A stretch of DNA of 64,000 nucleotides from Devriesea agamarum. Lineage in GTDB: Bacteria > Actinomycetota > Actinomycetes > Actinomycetales > Dermabacteraceae. The translations under genes and the position numbers were made by a program. The stretch is from assembly GCF_900070355.1 (NCBI RefSeq), contig NZ_LN849456.1, positions 186,001 to 250,000 of the forward strand, read 5' to 3'. The notes below the pieces were generated by a model. It saw only the letters and a program-made list of their open reading frames with translations, was not told the origin of the DNA and made no database searches. Shown piece by piece: positions 13,530 through 26,012 of this stretch (position 1 is the stretch's first letter; each line of letters begins with the position of its first letter).

Positions 13530-15370
13530 TGCTTGCGTCCCTCAGAATCCGTGGCATCGGAGTTATAGACGATGCCACACTCGAGTTTGGTCCGGGGTTT
13601 ACAGCGCTCACCGGTGAAACAGGCGCGGGAAAGACCATGATCGTCACCGGTCTTGCCATGCTGCTGGGTGCGCGTCTCGATGGCCGCCGAATGCGTGGCG
13701 GCAGCAGCGTAGAAGGCAGAATCCGCCTGGATGCAGCGGCGCTCACGCCCCAGGCCGAGCCATCGTCAACGAAAGCTGAACCATCGTCAACGCCAACTGA
13801 CCCATCGGCAGCGAAGGCTGAGCAACCTACATCACAGGCCGAGAACGTCGAGGCACAGGGCGGGCAATCGTCACTGAACGGCATGGCGCTTATGCAGTGG
13901 TTGGACGAACTCGGGGCTCAGCTCGACGACGATGAACTCCTGGTATCTCGACGCGTCACGCGCGAAGGGCGATCCCGAGCCCATATTGGCGGTGCATCCG
14001 CACCAGTCGCCACGCTCGGCACCCTTCTCAACGGGTTGGTTACCCTCCATGGTCAGGCTGACCAAATGCGGCTGCGAGATGCTGACCAGCAACGAGACCT
14101 ACTCGACGCCTACGCGGGGCCCAGTGCTCTTCAGCTGCGTAAAAACCATGCGGCGGCCCATCAGCGGTTGCGAGCACTCAGCTCTGAACGCGCTCGACTC
14201 GAGGACGTTATGGCACGCCGAGCCGACAGAAGCGCCATCTTGAGGTCAGCTCTCGACCGGATGGAAAAAATCGGTGCGGTGCCCGGTGAAGTGGCTGACC
14301 TCGAACGCGAAGCACGTAGGCTGACCCATGCGGTGGACCTGACTGCCGACGCCGCCCTTGTCGCTGATCTTCTGGTTGCCGATGACGGCCCATGCATTGC
14401 AAGCCATGTCGACCAGGCGGTTGACCGCGCTCGGGCAGCGGCCCAGATGGATGAGGCCTTCATCGACATCGCCGACCGTCTCGAAAGTATGCGTGTTGAG
14501 GTATCTGACCTCGCCTCGACGGTGCGGCGTTTGGGCGAGGACGTGGAGGCATCTCCGGGGCGACTGGATGACGTCAACGAACGGCTGCACGATCTATCCG
14601 TGCTCGTGCGCGACCTTGGACCACTGTTCGGCGGCAGCTCCGACCTTGACTCACTGCTCGCCGCGTCCGGCGATGCCGCTATCGAGCTCGCCACCTTGGA
14701 TGACGCGGATAAAGACCTTGAACGGGTCAACGCTGATCTCGATGCCACGCGAGAAGAACTAGATCGCATTGGTGGGGAGCTGCACGATGTGCGTCGGGAC
14801 GCTGCCGACCGGTTAGCAACGGCTATCCAAGATGAGTTAGCGATGCTGCTGATGCCCGACGCTAAAGTCACCATCGCCGTGGACGAAGGACCAGTGCGTG
14901 AGCATGGGCGCGATACGGTAACGCTTTTACTCGCCCCGCATCCAGGAAGCGAGGCGATGCCGGTGTCGGCAGCGGCTTCCGGTGGCGAGCTATCCCGAGT
15001 CATGCTCGCTATGGAAGTGGCGCTCGCCGGAGCAGCGCACCGAGACGGTCACCAGATGCCGGTGTTTGTATTTGACGAAATCGACGCCGGAATCGGTGGA
15101 CGAGCAGGCCGCGCTGTGGGGGAAAGACTCGCCAGACTCGCTCATCACGCCCAGGTCATCGTCGTCACCCACCTTCCGCAGGTGGCGGCATTCGCTGATA
15201 CCCACCTGCGCATTGTTAAGCATTCGGCTGGTGAGCACACCGCATCCACCGTCGAACCCCTAAGCACCGAGGAACGGGTCGAGGAGCTCGCCCGGATGCT
15301 CGCTGGGGATGCTGCCTCCGATGCGGCACTGACCCATGCGCGCGAGCTCTTGCAGGAGGCCACAGCATGA
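13529..15370 (+). CDS. recN: DNA repair protein RecN with a repeat insertion
   Basis: SMC-like ATPase that helps recombinational repair of double-strand breaks. The 613-residue product starts at ATG 13529 (TAATG overlap with nadK). Walker A GETGAGKT is at 29-36; near the C-terminus come the signature SGGELSRVMLAMEVAL and Walker B VFVFDEIDAGIGGR, with coiled-coil arms between. Unusual is a low-complexity stretch at about 75-117 in the head domain, before LMQWLDEL, built from 21-bp tandem units (consensus AEPSST plus one residue). Most RecN proteins lack it; in E. coli the two flanking segments are nearly contiguous. It overlaps steA by ATGA. Confidence 0.95.
   Translation: MLASLRIRGIGVIDDATLEFGPGFTALTGETGAGKTMIVTGLAMLLGARLDGRRMRGGSSVEGRIRLDAAALTPQAEPSSTKAEPSSTPTDPSAAKAEQPTSQAENVEAQGGQSSLNGMALMQWLDELGAQLDDDELLVSRRVTREGRSRAHIGGASAPVATLGTLLNGLVTLHGQADQMRLRDADQQRDLLDAYAGPSALQLRKNHAAAHQRLRALSSERARLEDVMARRADRSAILRSALDRMEKIGAVPGEVADLEREARRLTHAVDLTADAALVADLLVADDGPCIASHVDQAVDRARAAAQMDEAFIDIADRLESMRVEVSDLASTVRRLGEDVEASPGRLDDVNERLHDLSVLVRDLGPLFGGSSDLDSLLAASGDAAIELATLDDADKDLERVNADLDATREELDRIGGELHDVRRDAADRLATAIQDELAMLLMPDAKVTIAVDEGPVREHGRDTVTLLLAPHPGSEAMPVSAAASGGELSRVMLAMEVALAGAAHRDGHQMPVFVFDEIDAGIGGRAGRAVGERLARLAHHAQVIVVTHLPQVAAFADTHLRIVKHSAGEHTASTVEPLSTEERVEELARMLAGDAASDAALTHARELLQEATA
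13754..13837 (+). repeat. 21-bp tandem repeat inside recN
   Basis: Four in-frame units of 21 bp (13754-13774, 13775-13795, 13796-13816, 13817-13837), diverging with distance, followed by a fifth partial one beginning GCCGAG. Units 1 and 2 share the run CCATCGTCAACG. They encode AEPSSTK, AEPSSTP, TDPSAAK and AEQPTSQ. Being in frame and a multiple of three, unit gain or loss would keep RecN intact. Confidence 0.9.
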
Positions 15371-16545
15371 CCGTGGCTGTGCGGGGTGTGGCCCGAGTCG
15401 GCCGTCGCACCAAAGACCTCACCTCACGGGTGGCGGCGGGTGACATTGTGGTGATCGACCACGAAGACCTCGACCGGGTTGCCGCCGAGGCACTGGTAGA
15501 ACGCGCCCCCACTGCGGTATTAAACGCGTCCCGTTCGATCTCCGGCCGCTACCCCAACCTCGGCCCGAAGATTCTGGTTGATGCAGGGATCCTCCTGCTC
15601 GATCACCTCGGACCAGACGTGATGACAGCTATCCCCGATGGCGCCACCGTGGACATTAACGGACAGACTGTGCTGGTCGATGACACCCCGATTGCCAGTG
15701 GCACCGTCATGGACCTACAGGACGTTGAGCAGGCTATGGAAGATGCTCGGGCTGGCCTCAACCATCAGCTTGAGCTTTTTGCCGAGAACACCATGTCCTA
15801 CATGCTCAAAGAACGGGATCTTTTACTCGACGGAGTTGGTGTCCCGGATATCCGTACCCCGCTCAAAGGGCGGCAAGTTCTTATCGTGGTGCGCGGTTAC
15901 CACTACAAAGAAGATCTCCACGCGCTGCGCTCGTACATCCGGGAAAACCGCCCTGTGGTGATCGGGGTCGATGGCGGCGCCGATGCTGTGGTGGAAGCCG
16001 GTTACCGGGTCGACATGATTATCGGAGACATGGATTCGGTTTCTGATCGCACTCTTGCCTCCGGCGCAGAACTCATTGTTCACGCCTACCGGGACGGACG
16101 GGCGCCGGGACTCGAGCGCTTAGAAAGCCTCGGGGTTGCTGAGCAGGCGGTTATCTTCCCCGCGTCGGGAACCAGCGAAGACATCGCCATGTTGCTCGCT
16201 GACGAAAAAGGCGCGACCGTTATTGTCGCGGTCGGCACCCACGGCACACTCGTAGAATTCCTCGACAAGGGGCGGGCGGGAATGTCCTCGACGTTCCTGA
16301 CGCGTCTGAGGGTAGGCTCCAAACTGGTGGACGCTAAAGGAGTATCCCGTCTGTATCGTCAGCGAATCTCGACGGCGCAGCTGACGATGCTCGCCCTCGC
16401 GGGGCTTTTGGCACTGCTCGTGGCGCTATGGTCCACCCCGGGAGGGCAGGCTCTGTTCCAGATTCTGGGCGCCCGGGTAGATGACATCGTCAATTTCTTT
16501 ACGTCTCTGTTCGCTGCACACATCAACTCCTCATTGGAGGTCTAA
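15367..16545 (+). CDS. steA: SteA-like septum protein with thiamin-pyrophosphokinase-like domain
   Basis: Homologue of corynebacterial SteA, which works with SteB at the septum to support cell separation. The 392-residue protein has a central domain related to thiamin pyrophosphokinase (VDGGADAVVEAG at 201-212, GDMDS at 220-224) and one C-terminal membrane helix at about 338-356 (QLTMLALAGLLALLVALW) with a short tail. The kinase-like fold is not known to make thiamin diphosphate here. It overlaps recN (ATGA), and steB begins 6 bp after its stop with GGAGG just upstream. The steA-steB pair downstream of recN is the usual actinobacterial order, which supports the name. Confidence 0.88.
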   Translation: MTVAVRGVARVGRRTKDLTSRVAAGDIVVIDHEDLDRVAAEALVERAPTAVLNASRSISGRYPNLGPKILVDAGILLLDHLGPDVMTAIPDGATVDINGQTVLVDDTPIASGTVMDLQDVEQAMEDARAGLNHQLELFAENTMSYMLKERDLLLDGVGVPDIRTPLKGRQVLIVVRGYHYKEDLHALRSYIRENRPVVIGVDGGADAVVEAGYRVDMIIGDMDSVSDRTLASGAELIVHAYRDGRAPGLERLESLGVAEQAVIFPASGTSEDIAMLLADEKGATVIVAVGTHGTLVEFLDKGRAGMSSTFLTRLRVGSKLVDAKGVSRLYRQRISTAQLTMLALAGLLALLVALWSTPGGQALFQILGARVDDIVNFFTSLFAAHINSSLEV

Positions 16546-16551
16546 TAGCCC

Positions 16552-17667
16552 GTGATTGACTTTCGCTACCACGTGGTCTCGCTGATCTCCGTTTTTCTCG
16601 CGCTCGCTGTCGGCATCGTGCTCGGCGCTGGGCCACTGAAGGAATCGCTCGGGGCTCAGCTTGCCCAACAGGTTGAACAGTTGCGCACAGAAAAAGAGAC
16701 TCTGCGGGCGACTGCCGATCAGCGCACCCGCGAAAATGATGCAATGTCCAGCTTCATCGTCAAGTCTGGGCCGCAGCTCCTCGGGGATCGGCTCAATGAC
16801 CAGACCGTGGTGCTGGTGGCGGATGATCAGTCGATTCGCAAACCCGTCGACGAAATCGACACCCTCATTCAAGGAGCGGGCGGTCGGGTACCAGTCCGTC
16901 TGGTTGTCACCCAGAAACTGTGGGATCCAGCTCAGGAGTCTGCGCGCACCTCTGCTCTGGCATCCATCCATCAGAAAGTACCGAGTCTTTCCCTCCCTTC
17001 TGATTCAACCTCGAGAGCGCTCGCCACGGCCATTGGCATTGCGTTAGGCGGGGGCACAGCAATTGATCTTCCGACCCGGCAGAGCATTCTCAATACCCTC
17101 GCGGAACAGGGCATGGTTGCGATCGACGGCAACTTAACCGGGATACCTGATGGGGCGGTGTACGCGACGGCTGATCCCGCACAGTTTCAAGTGCCCGGGG
17201 ATGACTCGCAGACCGCAGCGAAGCGAGCGTCCTCCCTGGGACTAGTGCAAACCTCCCTGGTTACTCGGCTATCAACGGACCGGCACCCCCTTGTGGTGGC
17301 GGGTGTGTCACCGGCATCAGACGATGTGGGTCTGTTGCGCACGTTGCGCACGGATGAAACCTACATCGGAGTCAGCACCGTCGATGGCTTAGACCGCGCT
17401 GACGGCCAGGTGGTCTCCACGATGGCGCTGGTGGAGCGGCTGCGTGGACGCGCCGGAGACTACGGCACATCCACCGGTGCCCGTGGACGGCTACCCGATC
17501 TCGCAACGCTGCCGGCACCGTCAAACCATCCTGATGCAGACAAGAGCCAACCCAATCCCCGGGGCGAGGATGGCAAAGCTCAGGACCGAACTGGCGGAGA
17601 GAACCCGCCCGGATCAGCTGAACCGTCTGGACATGGAACCGGCGCGACATCGGGGACGACGCCGTGA
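16552..17667 (+). CDS. steB: SteB/MctB-like envelope protein
   Basis: Member of the family annotated as copper transporter MctB in mycobacteria and SteB in corynebacteria, the partner of SteA in cell separation. One N-terminal membrane helix at about 9-27 follows the conserved start MIDFRYHVVSLISVFLALA, then a coiled coil at about 33-65 and an extracytoplasmic domain. The last 45 residues are P/G/D/N/T-rich and disordered. The GTG start has GGAGG 12 bases upstream, within the end of steA. The septum role fits this context better than copper transport. It overlaps the next gene by GTGA. Confidence 0.85.
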   Translation: MIDFRYHVVSLISVFLALAVGIVLGAGPLKESLGAQLAQQVEQLRTEKETLRATADQRTRENDAMSSFIVKSGPQLLGDRLNDQTVVLVADDQSIRKPVDEIDTLIQGAGGRVPVRLVVTQKLWDPAQESARTSALASIHQKVPSLSLPSDSTSRALATAIGIALGGGTAIDLPTRQSILNTLAEQGMVAIDGNLTGIPDGAVYATADPAQFQVPGDDSQTAAKRASSLGLVQTSLVTRLSTDRHPLVVAGVSPASDDVGLLRTLRTDETYIGVSTVDGLDRADGQVVSTMALVERLRGRAGDYGTSTGARGRLPDLATLPAPSNHPDADKSQPNPRGEDGKAQDRTGGENPPGSAEPSGHGTGATSGTTP

Positions 17668-18539
17668 GCGCATCCCGCCGGAGCACCGCCACCGCGATAG
17701 TCATAGCGTCCCTCGCCACCGCGGGACTTCTCGCTGCTAGTCGTCACATGCCCCGGCGTGTGAAGAAACTGCTGACCAGACGCAACCATGCGGGGGAGTC
17801 TGTCACCCTGACTGAGGGCGTGGCCGTGGCTGCTGCCGGTCCGGTTGCGCTCGCTGCCAGTGGCCGCATGATTGAAGCGTTTACTGTCGGGGCAACCGGT
17901 GCACTCGGGCTCATCGATGACGTTGTCGAATATGAACTCGTCCAACGCGGACGCCATCGCGCTCAGAAGGGGCTGGCCGGGCACCTCGGTGCGATCCGTC
18001 GGGGATCTTTGACCACAGGTGGACTTAAAGCAATTGGTATCCCGGTGCTGTGCATGGTTGCGGCGAGTGTTCGTCCTCAGCGGCGGTGGCGCTACGTTCT
18101 GTTGGATGCGGGCGTGATGGCCGGTATGGCGAACTGCGCCAATCTTTTTGATCTGCGTCCGGGTCGTGCGCTTAAGGTCATGCTGCCGCTAGCTGCCCTC
18201 ACACTCGGGGGTCGGGCCACGCCTGATAGTGACCCTCGGCGAACAGACGCAGCTGCGATTGTCCTCGGTACGGGGCTGACGGTGTGTCCGATGGATATAC
18301 GCGCTCGTGGAATGCTTGGCGATGCCGGGGCGAACACTCTCGGTGCTCTCACCGGCCTCGGCGTTGTCGATCGTCTCGGTCCGCGCGGCCGGGCGGTGGT
18401 GCTGGCGGTGCTAGTCGCGATCACGATTGCGAGCGAAAAGGTGAGCTTCAGCGCGCTGATAGAGTCCACGCCGTGGCTGGCGCGCTTGGATGCCTTGGGG
18501 CGCCCCACCCCGCCGTCCTCGAACGGGTCACAGACGTGA
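17664..18539 (+). CDS. MraY/WecA-family phosphoglycosyltransferase-like membrane protein
   Basis: Divergent member of the polyprenyl-phosphate phospho-sugar transferase family (COG0472 type), function unknown. Visible hallmarks are the tandem aspartates in GLIDDVVE (D85, D86), TTGGLKAIG (117-125), NLFDLRPGRALK (N160, D163) in place of the MraY NxxNxxDG motif, and MLGDAGANTLG (G219, D220). At 291 residues it is shorter than MraY (about 360), with several hydrophobic helices. True MraY lies in the dcw cluster, so this is probably a paralogue. It sits between steB and murJ with start/stop overlaps on both sides (GTGA), implying obligate co-expression. Whether it loads a sugar onto undecaprenyl phosphate is inference; the catalytic aspartates look intact. 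Confidence 0.7.
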   Translation: MSASRRSTATAIVIASLATAGLLAASRHMPRRVKKLLTRRNHAGESVTLTEGVAVAAAGPVALAASGRMIEAFTVGATGALGLIDDVVEYELVQRGRHRAQKGLAGHLGAIRRGSLTTGGLKAIGIPVLCMVAASVRPQRRWRYVLLDAGVMAGMANCANLFDLRPGRALKVMLPLAALTLGGRATPDSDPRRTDAAAIVLGTGLTVCPMDIRARGMLGDAGANTLGALTGLGVVDRLGPRGRAVVLAVLVAITIASEKVSFSALIESTPWLARLDALGRPTPPSSNGSQT

Positions 18540-20412
18540 GACAGGGGCCAGATTCCTCTGCGGCGACAACGGCTGCATCCAAGATGGAGGGTGATACCTC
18601 AGCCCCGGCCCGCATGGAGGAAACGGCGCAAAACGATCAGACCGAGCGGGCTGATAAGACGGCCCATGAGGCTGCTGTCTCTCGATCTGGTGACCGCAGG
18701 CGGGTGCTGCTCGGTTTGGTCGGAGCTGCCGGTTTAGTAGCCGCGGTAACCCTGCTTGCTCGGATCGCGGGACTCGCACGCTACCTGGTCTTTGGAACCA
18801 GCATCGGTGCTGGCCCGGTCGGTACGGCCTATTCGTCGGCAAATCTCCTCCCGAATATTCTGTTTGAAGTTGCTGCCGGGGGAGCGCTAGCGGCCACGGT
18901 CATTCCGCTGGTCGCGACGACTCTGGCGCACCCCAATCAACGCCCCGCACACGACGTTGAAACCAGCGCACCCAAGCGGACCCGGGGCGCATGGACTGCT
19001 ACCGACCAAACCATGTCCGCCCTGCTGACCTGGATGCTGGCCCTGCTCATCCCACTGGCTGCCATCATGGACATGTGTGCGGGACCCCTTTCACGTCTGG
19101 TGCTCGGGACGGGAACTGACACCATCGACGATGCGTCAACTGTTGCACTTGGCGCCCGGCTGATCGCAGTGTTCTCCGTCCAGCTTCCGCTGTACGGCAT
19201 ATCCGTGCTCCTCGGCGCATACCTACAGGCCAGACGGAAATTTTTCTGGCCTGCGCTGGTGCCACTGCTATCGTCATTGGTGGTGATGGCGACCTACCGT
19301 TTCTACGCTGCGACGGCAGCTGCTGGAGCAAGCCCAGCCACTTTGAAACCTGCTGCGGAGTTTTGGCTCGGATGGGGTACGACCGCGGGGGTGGTGGTTC
19401 TCGCGGTGCCGTTGATTGTTCCGGCTTGGCGCAGCGGCTTGCGGGTGCGTCCGACGTTGCGGTTTCCTCAGGGGTTCGCGCGTCGTGCGGTGCGTCTTGC
19501 GACGGCGGGGCTCGGGGCGGTGGTTGCGCAGCAGGGCGCCACCATGGTGGTGTTGATGCTTGCTATGCGCGCCGGAGGGGTAGGAACCCTGCCGGTGTAT
19601 CAGTACGCGCAAAGCGTGTATCTTCTGCCCTACGCCATTTTGATTGTTCCGCTGTTGACCAGTGTCTTTCCCCATTTGTCATCGCTAGCTGCGCGCAGTG
19701 ACACGGTTGAGTTTGCACGCACCGGTGGCGCCAGTGTGCGCATTGCGCTTGGGCTGGGGGCGCTCGGCATGGCGGCGCTGGTCGGTGCAGCCCCGGCAGT
19801 CGAACAGTTTTTCCATCGCATCGACCGCGACGGCGCAGTCGGGGTGGGCGCGGCGCTGGCTGCACTGGCTCTCGGTCTCATCGGGTACGGGTGCGCTATG
19901 ACCTGCACTCGGATTCTGGCCGCGGTGGATCGTACTAATGATGCCCTGCTGGTTGGATCTATCGGTTGGGTGATAGGCGCCGTGCTGATTTTGTTGCTCG
20001 TCTTGCCCTCACCCGGACGTCAGCCCGCAGGTGCCGCGGTGGCGTTTGGTCTGTGTTTGAGCATCGGCATGATGGTGGCAGGTCAGGTGGGTATAGCGCG
20101 GGTTAAGGATGTGCTCACTGTGCCGGGGGTTAATCCTCGGCTCGGTCGAGCGGTGTTTGCTGCATGCGCAGCTGCTGTGGTCGGTGCGGTTGCCGGCTAC
20201 GCGGTGAGCAGGCCTTTGATCAGTGCGGCGACTCAGCTGCCCGCGAGTATTGCGGTTGGGATTTTGGCTGGCCTTGCCTCCTTGATCTGTGCCACCGGGG
20301 TTTTATTGCTGATTGACCGCCGCCTCGCAATGGCTGTGGTGCGGCGGGGTGTCGATGGCCCATCCCGTTCGCTTTCGCGCCGCAGAGCTACCCGGGATCG
20401 AGTCGCATCGCG

Positions 20413-20416
<4 letters not shown>
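18536..20416 (+). CDS. murJ: Lipid II flippase MurJ (MviN family)
   Basis: Polytopic membrane protein of the MOP superfamily that moves lipid-linked saccharides across the cytoplasmic membrane. From the GTG at 18536, which overlaps the upstream stop, the product is 626 residues. About 60 hydrophilic, charged residues precede the first helix (LLGLVGAAGLVAAVTLLARI), followed by the MurJ-like RYLVFGTSIGAGPVGTAYSS loop and about 14 membrane helices. The N-terminal tail and a loop near 140-165 (after ATTLAH) are low complexity. No good ribosome site precedes 18536, so translation probably depends on coupling. Actinobacteria often have a second MurJ near the chromosome end, so this copy may serve another lipid-linked substrate. 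Confidence 0.88.
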
Positions 20417-23558
<3,142 letters not shown>

Positions 23559-23567
23559 GACGGCAAG

Positions 23568-24326
23568 ATGGCTAAGGACAACGTGCACGCAAATCACAAC
23601 AGGCCAGAGCGTGACAGGGCAGCCGACAAAGACAGCGGGCATAGCGTACCTGGTGATGCAGAACGCAAGCACAACACTTACGATCTGCGCGACCAATTGG
23701 GCAGGCGTCCCGTTTCCTCCCATGACCTCGTATTCCGGGGTGTGATCTGGGACATTGTCCGTGATCGCGTGGACTTTGCACCGGGTGTGAGGTTCACCCG
23801 CGAATACATGCGTCACACCGGTGCGGTCAGCGTGCTCGCGCTCGACGTGCGCGAGGGCATCGATCATGTTCTGTTGATCCGCCAATACCGGCACCCGGCG
23901 GGAATGACTTTCTGGGAACTTCCCGCCGGCCTGTTAGACATCGGCGGAGAAGCTCCCCATCTAGCGGCACGTCGAGAACTGCGTGAAGAAACCGGGCATG
24001 ACGCCGACACTCTGCATGTTCTGCTGGATGTGTTCCCGACTCCGGGCGGCAGCGACGAGGCGATCCGTATTTTCCTTGCCACCGGAGTCATCGAAGCATC
24101 CGAGGACGGGTTCGAGCGTCGTGACGAAGAGTCGGAAATCGAGGTTCGCTGGTTCCCACTCCAGGATGTGGTCAGTGCAGCGTTGAGGGGAGACCTCGCG
24201 AACGGGACGATGTCGTCGGCAGTGCTCGCGCTCGCCGCGGTCAGAGCTCGGGGGATGTCATTCGATGATCTGCGCCCGGCAGATGCGCCTTGGGACCAGG
24301 CTCCTCGAATTCGGGGTCTGGCCTGA
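23568..24326 (+). CDS. Nudix hydrolase, ADP-ribose pyrophosphatase type
   Basis: Predicted to cleave ADP-ribose to AMP and ribose 5-phosphate. The Nudix box spans about 121-143, with REL-EE core R136-E141 and the ELPAGLLD lead-in typical of ADPRases. The first 45 residues are hydrophilic and low in structure, longer than most homologues. It lies 9 bp after pyrG, the same neighbour as in many actinobacteria (Rv1700 next to pyrG in M. tuberculosis), and is the last gene of the operon. A nested hairpin follows. Confidence 0.9.
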   Translation: MAKDNVHANHNRPERDRAADKDSGHSVPGDAERKHNTYDLRDQLGRRPVSSHDLVFRGVIWDIVRDRVDFAPGVRFTREYMRHTGAVSVLALDVREGIDHVLLIRQYRHPAGMTFWELPAGLLDIGGEAPHLAARRELREETGHDADTLHVLLDVFPTPGGSDEAIRIFLATGVIEASEDGFERRDEESEIEVRWFPLQDVVSAALRGDLANGTMSSAVLALAAVRARGMSFDDLRPADAPWDQAPRIRGLA

Positions 24327-24443
24327 GCTTAGGGTGCACTGGCCCGAACCCACCATGCTTAAAATCCACGGTGCCCACCGGCCTGAGCCGCAATGGCTGC
24401 TGGGTATCGGCTAGATCCACTGGGGACGGGCATCTGATGCGGC

Positions 24444-24494
24444 TTGGGCCCGGCTACCCTGGGCTGGACATAGCCCGGGACTAGCCCGGCCCAA
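24444..24494. terminator. Nested hairpin between convergent genes
   Basis: Outer arms TTGGGCCCGGCTA (24444-24456) and TAGCCCGGCCCAA (24482-24494) pair with one mismatch; inside, CCTGGGCT (24458-24465) pairs with AGCCCGGG (24472-24479). It sits between the stops of the Nudix and RNase D genes and is nearly symmetrical, so it could end transcription from both sides, although no T tract follows. Confidence 0.5.
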
Positions 24495-24499
24495 TCTGA

Positions 24500-24533
24500 A
24501 TTTAGTCAGGCGGTGTGGATTTAGTCAGGCGGT
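24500..24533. repeat. 15-bp direct repeat at the 3' end of the RNase D gene
   Basis: ATTTAGTCAGGCGGT occurs at 24500-24514 and again at 24519-24533. The second copy contains the stop codon of the minus-strand RNase D gene (24525-24527). A local duplication would explain it; no function is evident. Confidence 0.85.
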
Positions 24534-26009
24534 AGCGGGATGCTCGTCGCTACGGTGCGGGCCTTTAGCCTTCCCACTGCCGGGCAGGTCTTCGTCAGTC
24601 GGTGCTGCCTGTATCGCCTGATCGATAACCGGGGCTGCAATAGCTACCTGCCATGGACGCGCCCCCAGAGCATCGAGGGTGGTAGCAATTGTGTGCTCCG
24701 CCTGCGGTAAGGAATTCAGCTCGGTGCCATGCTCCCAGATCAGCGAGCGGACGATGGCCGGCGGGATCAGGTTCTCCTGCGGAAGGTTGAGCTTTTCTGC
24801 TTCAGCAGTAATCGCAGCACGCACCCGCGTCAAAATCTGAGCGCGTTCAGGATGTTTGCGTCCCCACAGCTTCGGCGGAGGCGGCACGACCGGCTCGGCT
24901 TTACCAGGCCAATGACAGGCAGGTAAATCCAAAGCTGACCGGATAGTGCGCCACCACACGTCAGCTCGAGAAAGCCGCTTCCCGATGCCCGACCCAAATT
25001 CCTCGCGAGATGCTGGCGGACGCGACGCGATGGCGATCAGCACGCGGTCATGTAAAACCCTATGCGGCGACAAATCTTCTGCACGGGCAATATCGTCGCG
25101 GCGAAGCCACAGTTCGCGCAGGACGGCAAGCTGCTGGGGCGAGACGAGCTTAGTGATCCCCTTGACATGTCGCCAGGCATCTGGTTTTGGAGCCTGGATA
25201 CGGGCCCCATGGCGGACGAGGTGATCAAACTCCTGACGTGCCCATTCGTCTTTACCGGCCTGAATGAGGCGCTCTGCGAGCACGTTGCGCACCTTGACCA
25301 GAAGTTCCACGTCGAGTGCGGCGTAAGCCAACCATGGCTGGGGAAGCGGGCGACGCGACCAGTCCGCCGCTGAATGCTCTTTGGCGAGGCTCACCCCGAT
25401 CGTGTCTTCCACCACGGCTCCCAAGCCCACCCGCGGCATCCCCAGCAGCCGCGCGGCAAGCTCGGTGTCGAACAGGGACGTAGGTACCAGATCGAGTTCG
25501 GCAAGGCAGGGAAGATCTTGACTTGCCGCGTGCAGAACCCACTCGCGTCCGGAAAGAACCCGGCGCAGCGTTGACGGTATAGCAAAGGCGAGGGGGTCAA
25601 TGAGAGCGGTGCCAGCGCTGTCTGTGCGCAGCTGAATGAGATAGGCGCGGTGGCTGTAACGGAAACTGGATGCGCGTTCAGCGTCAATCGCGACGGGCTC
25701 GTCTGGCACTTTCTCAGCGGCTGCGCACCACTCCAGCAGAGGCTGAATGCGGTCGATCACCGGGGGAATCCCATCAGCGGGCTGCCGTAAATGGGGAAGC
25801 TCTATGGGTGCCGATGCAGTCGGCGAGTGGATGTCGGTGCGGTCGCGTGAAGGTTCAGAGCTTAGGTTCGGTGCTGTTGCCGAGACAGAACCGGATCGGT
25901 ACGGTCCTTGACGGGCAGTTCCCGTGTTACGGATTCGTGTTCGCCGCGAGGGACGCTCAACGATGTGTGCGGGCTCTGGCGATGGTGCGGGGGGAGTGGG
26001 CGCAGGCAT
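24525..26009 (-). CDS. rnd: RNase D-like 3'-5' exonuclease with HRDC domain
   Basis: DEDDy exoribonuclease of the RNase D family. Catalytic residues visible: D109 and E111 (AIDAERASSFRY), D165 (HAASQDLPCL), Y229 and D233 (YAALDVELL). A HRDC nucleic-acid-binding domain follows (about 290-370, LAVLRELWLRRDDIAR). The first ~75 residues are P/S/R-rich and disordered, longer than E. coli RNase D. It starts 3 bp after the DUF3000 stop, so both genes share one transcript; the DUF3000-RNase D pair is a standard actinobacterial arrangement. The substrate is probably tRNA or small stable RNA 3' ends, by family. Confidence 0.92.
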   Translation of the reverse strand: MPAPTPPAPSPEPAHIVERPSRRTRIRNTGTARQGPYRSGSVSATAPNLSSEPSRDRTDIHSPTASAPIELPHLRQPADGIPPVIDRIQPLLEWCAAAEKVPDEPVAIDAERASSFRYSHRAYLIQLRTDSAGTALIDPLAFAIPSTLRRVLSGREWVLHAASQDLPCLAELDLVPTSLFDTELAARLLGMPRVGLGAVVEDTIGVSLAKEHSAADWSRRPLPQPWLAYAALDVELLVKVRNVLAERLIQAGKDEWARQEFDHLVRHGARIQAPKPDAWRHVKGITKLVSPQQLAVLRELWLRRDDIARAEDLSPHRVLHDRVLIAIASRPPASREEFGSGIGKRLSRADVWWRTIRSALDLPACHWPGKAEPVVPPPPKLWGRKHPERAQILTRVRAAITAEAEKLNLPQENLIPPAIVRSLIWEHGTELNSLPQAEHTIATTLDALGARPWQVAIAAPVIDQAIQAAPTDEDLPGSGKAKGPHRSDEHPATA

Positions 26010-26012
26010 AAA

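Noticed and set aside
14161-15003. 280-codon antisense frame inside recN
   Set aside because: Serine/arginine-rich shadow of the recN coding frame; no start signal or family.
18284-18535. Upstream extension of the murJ frame inside the MraY-like gene
   Set aside because: Not conserved; the GTG at 18536 overlaps the upstream stop like the other junctions of the operon.
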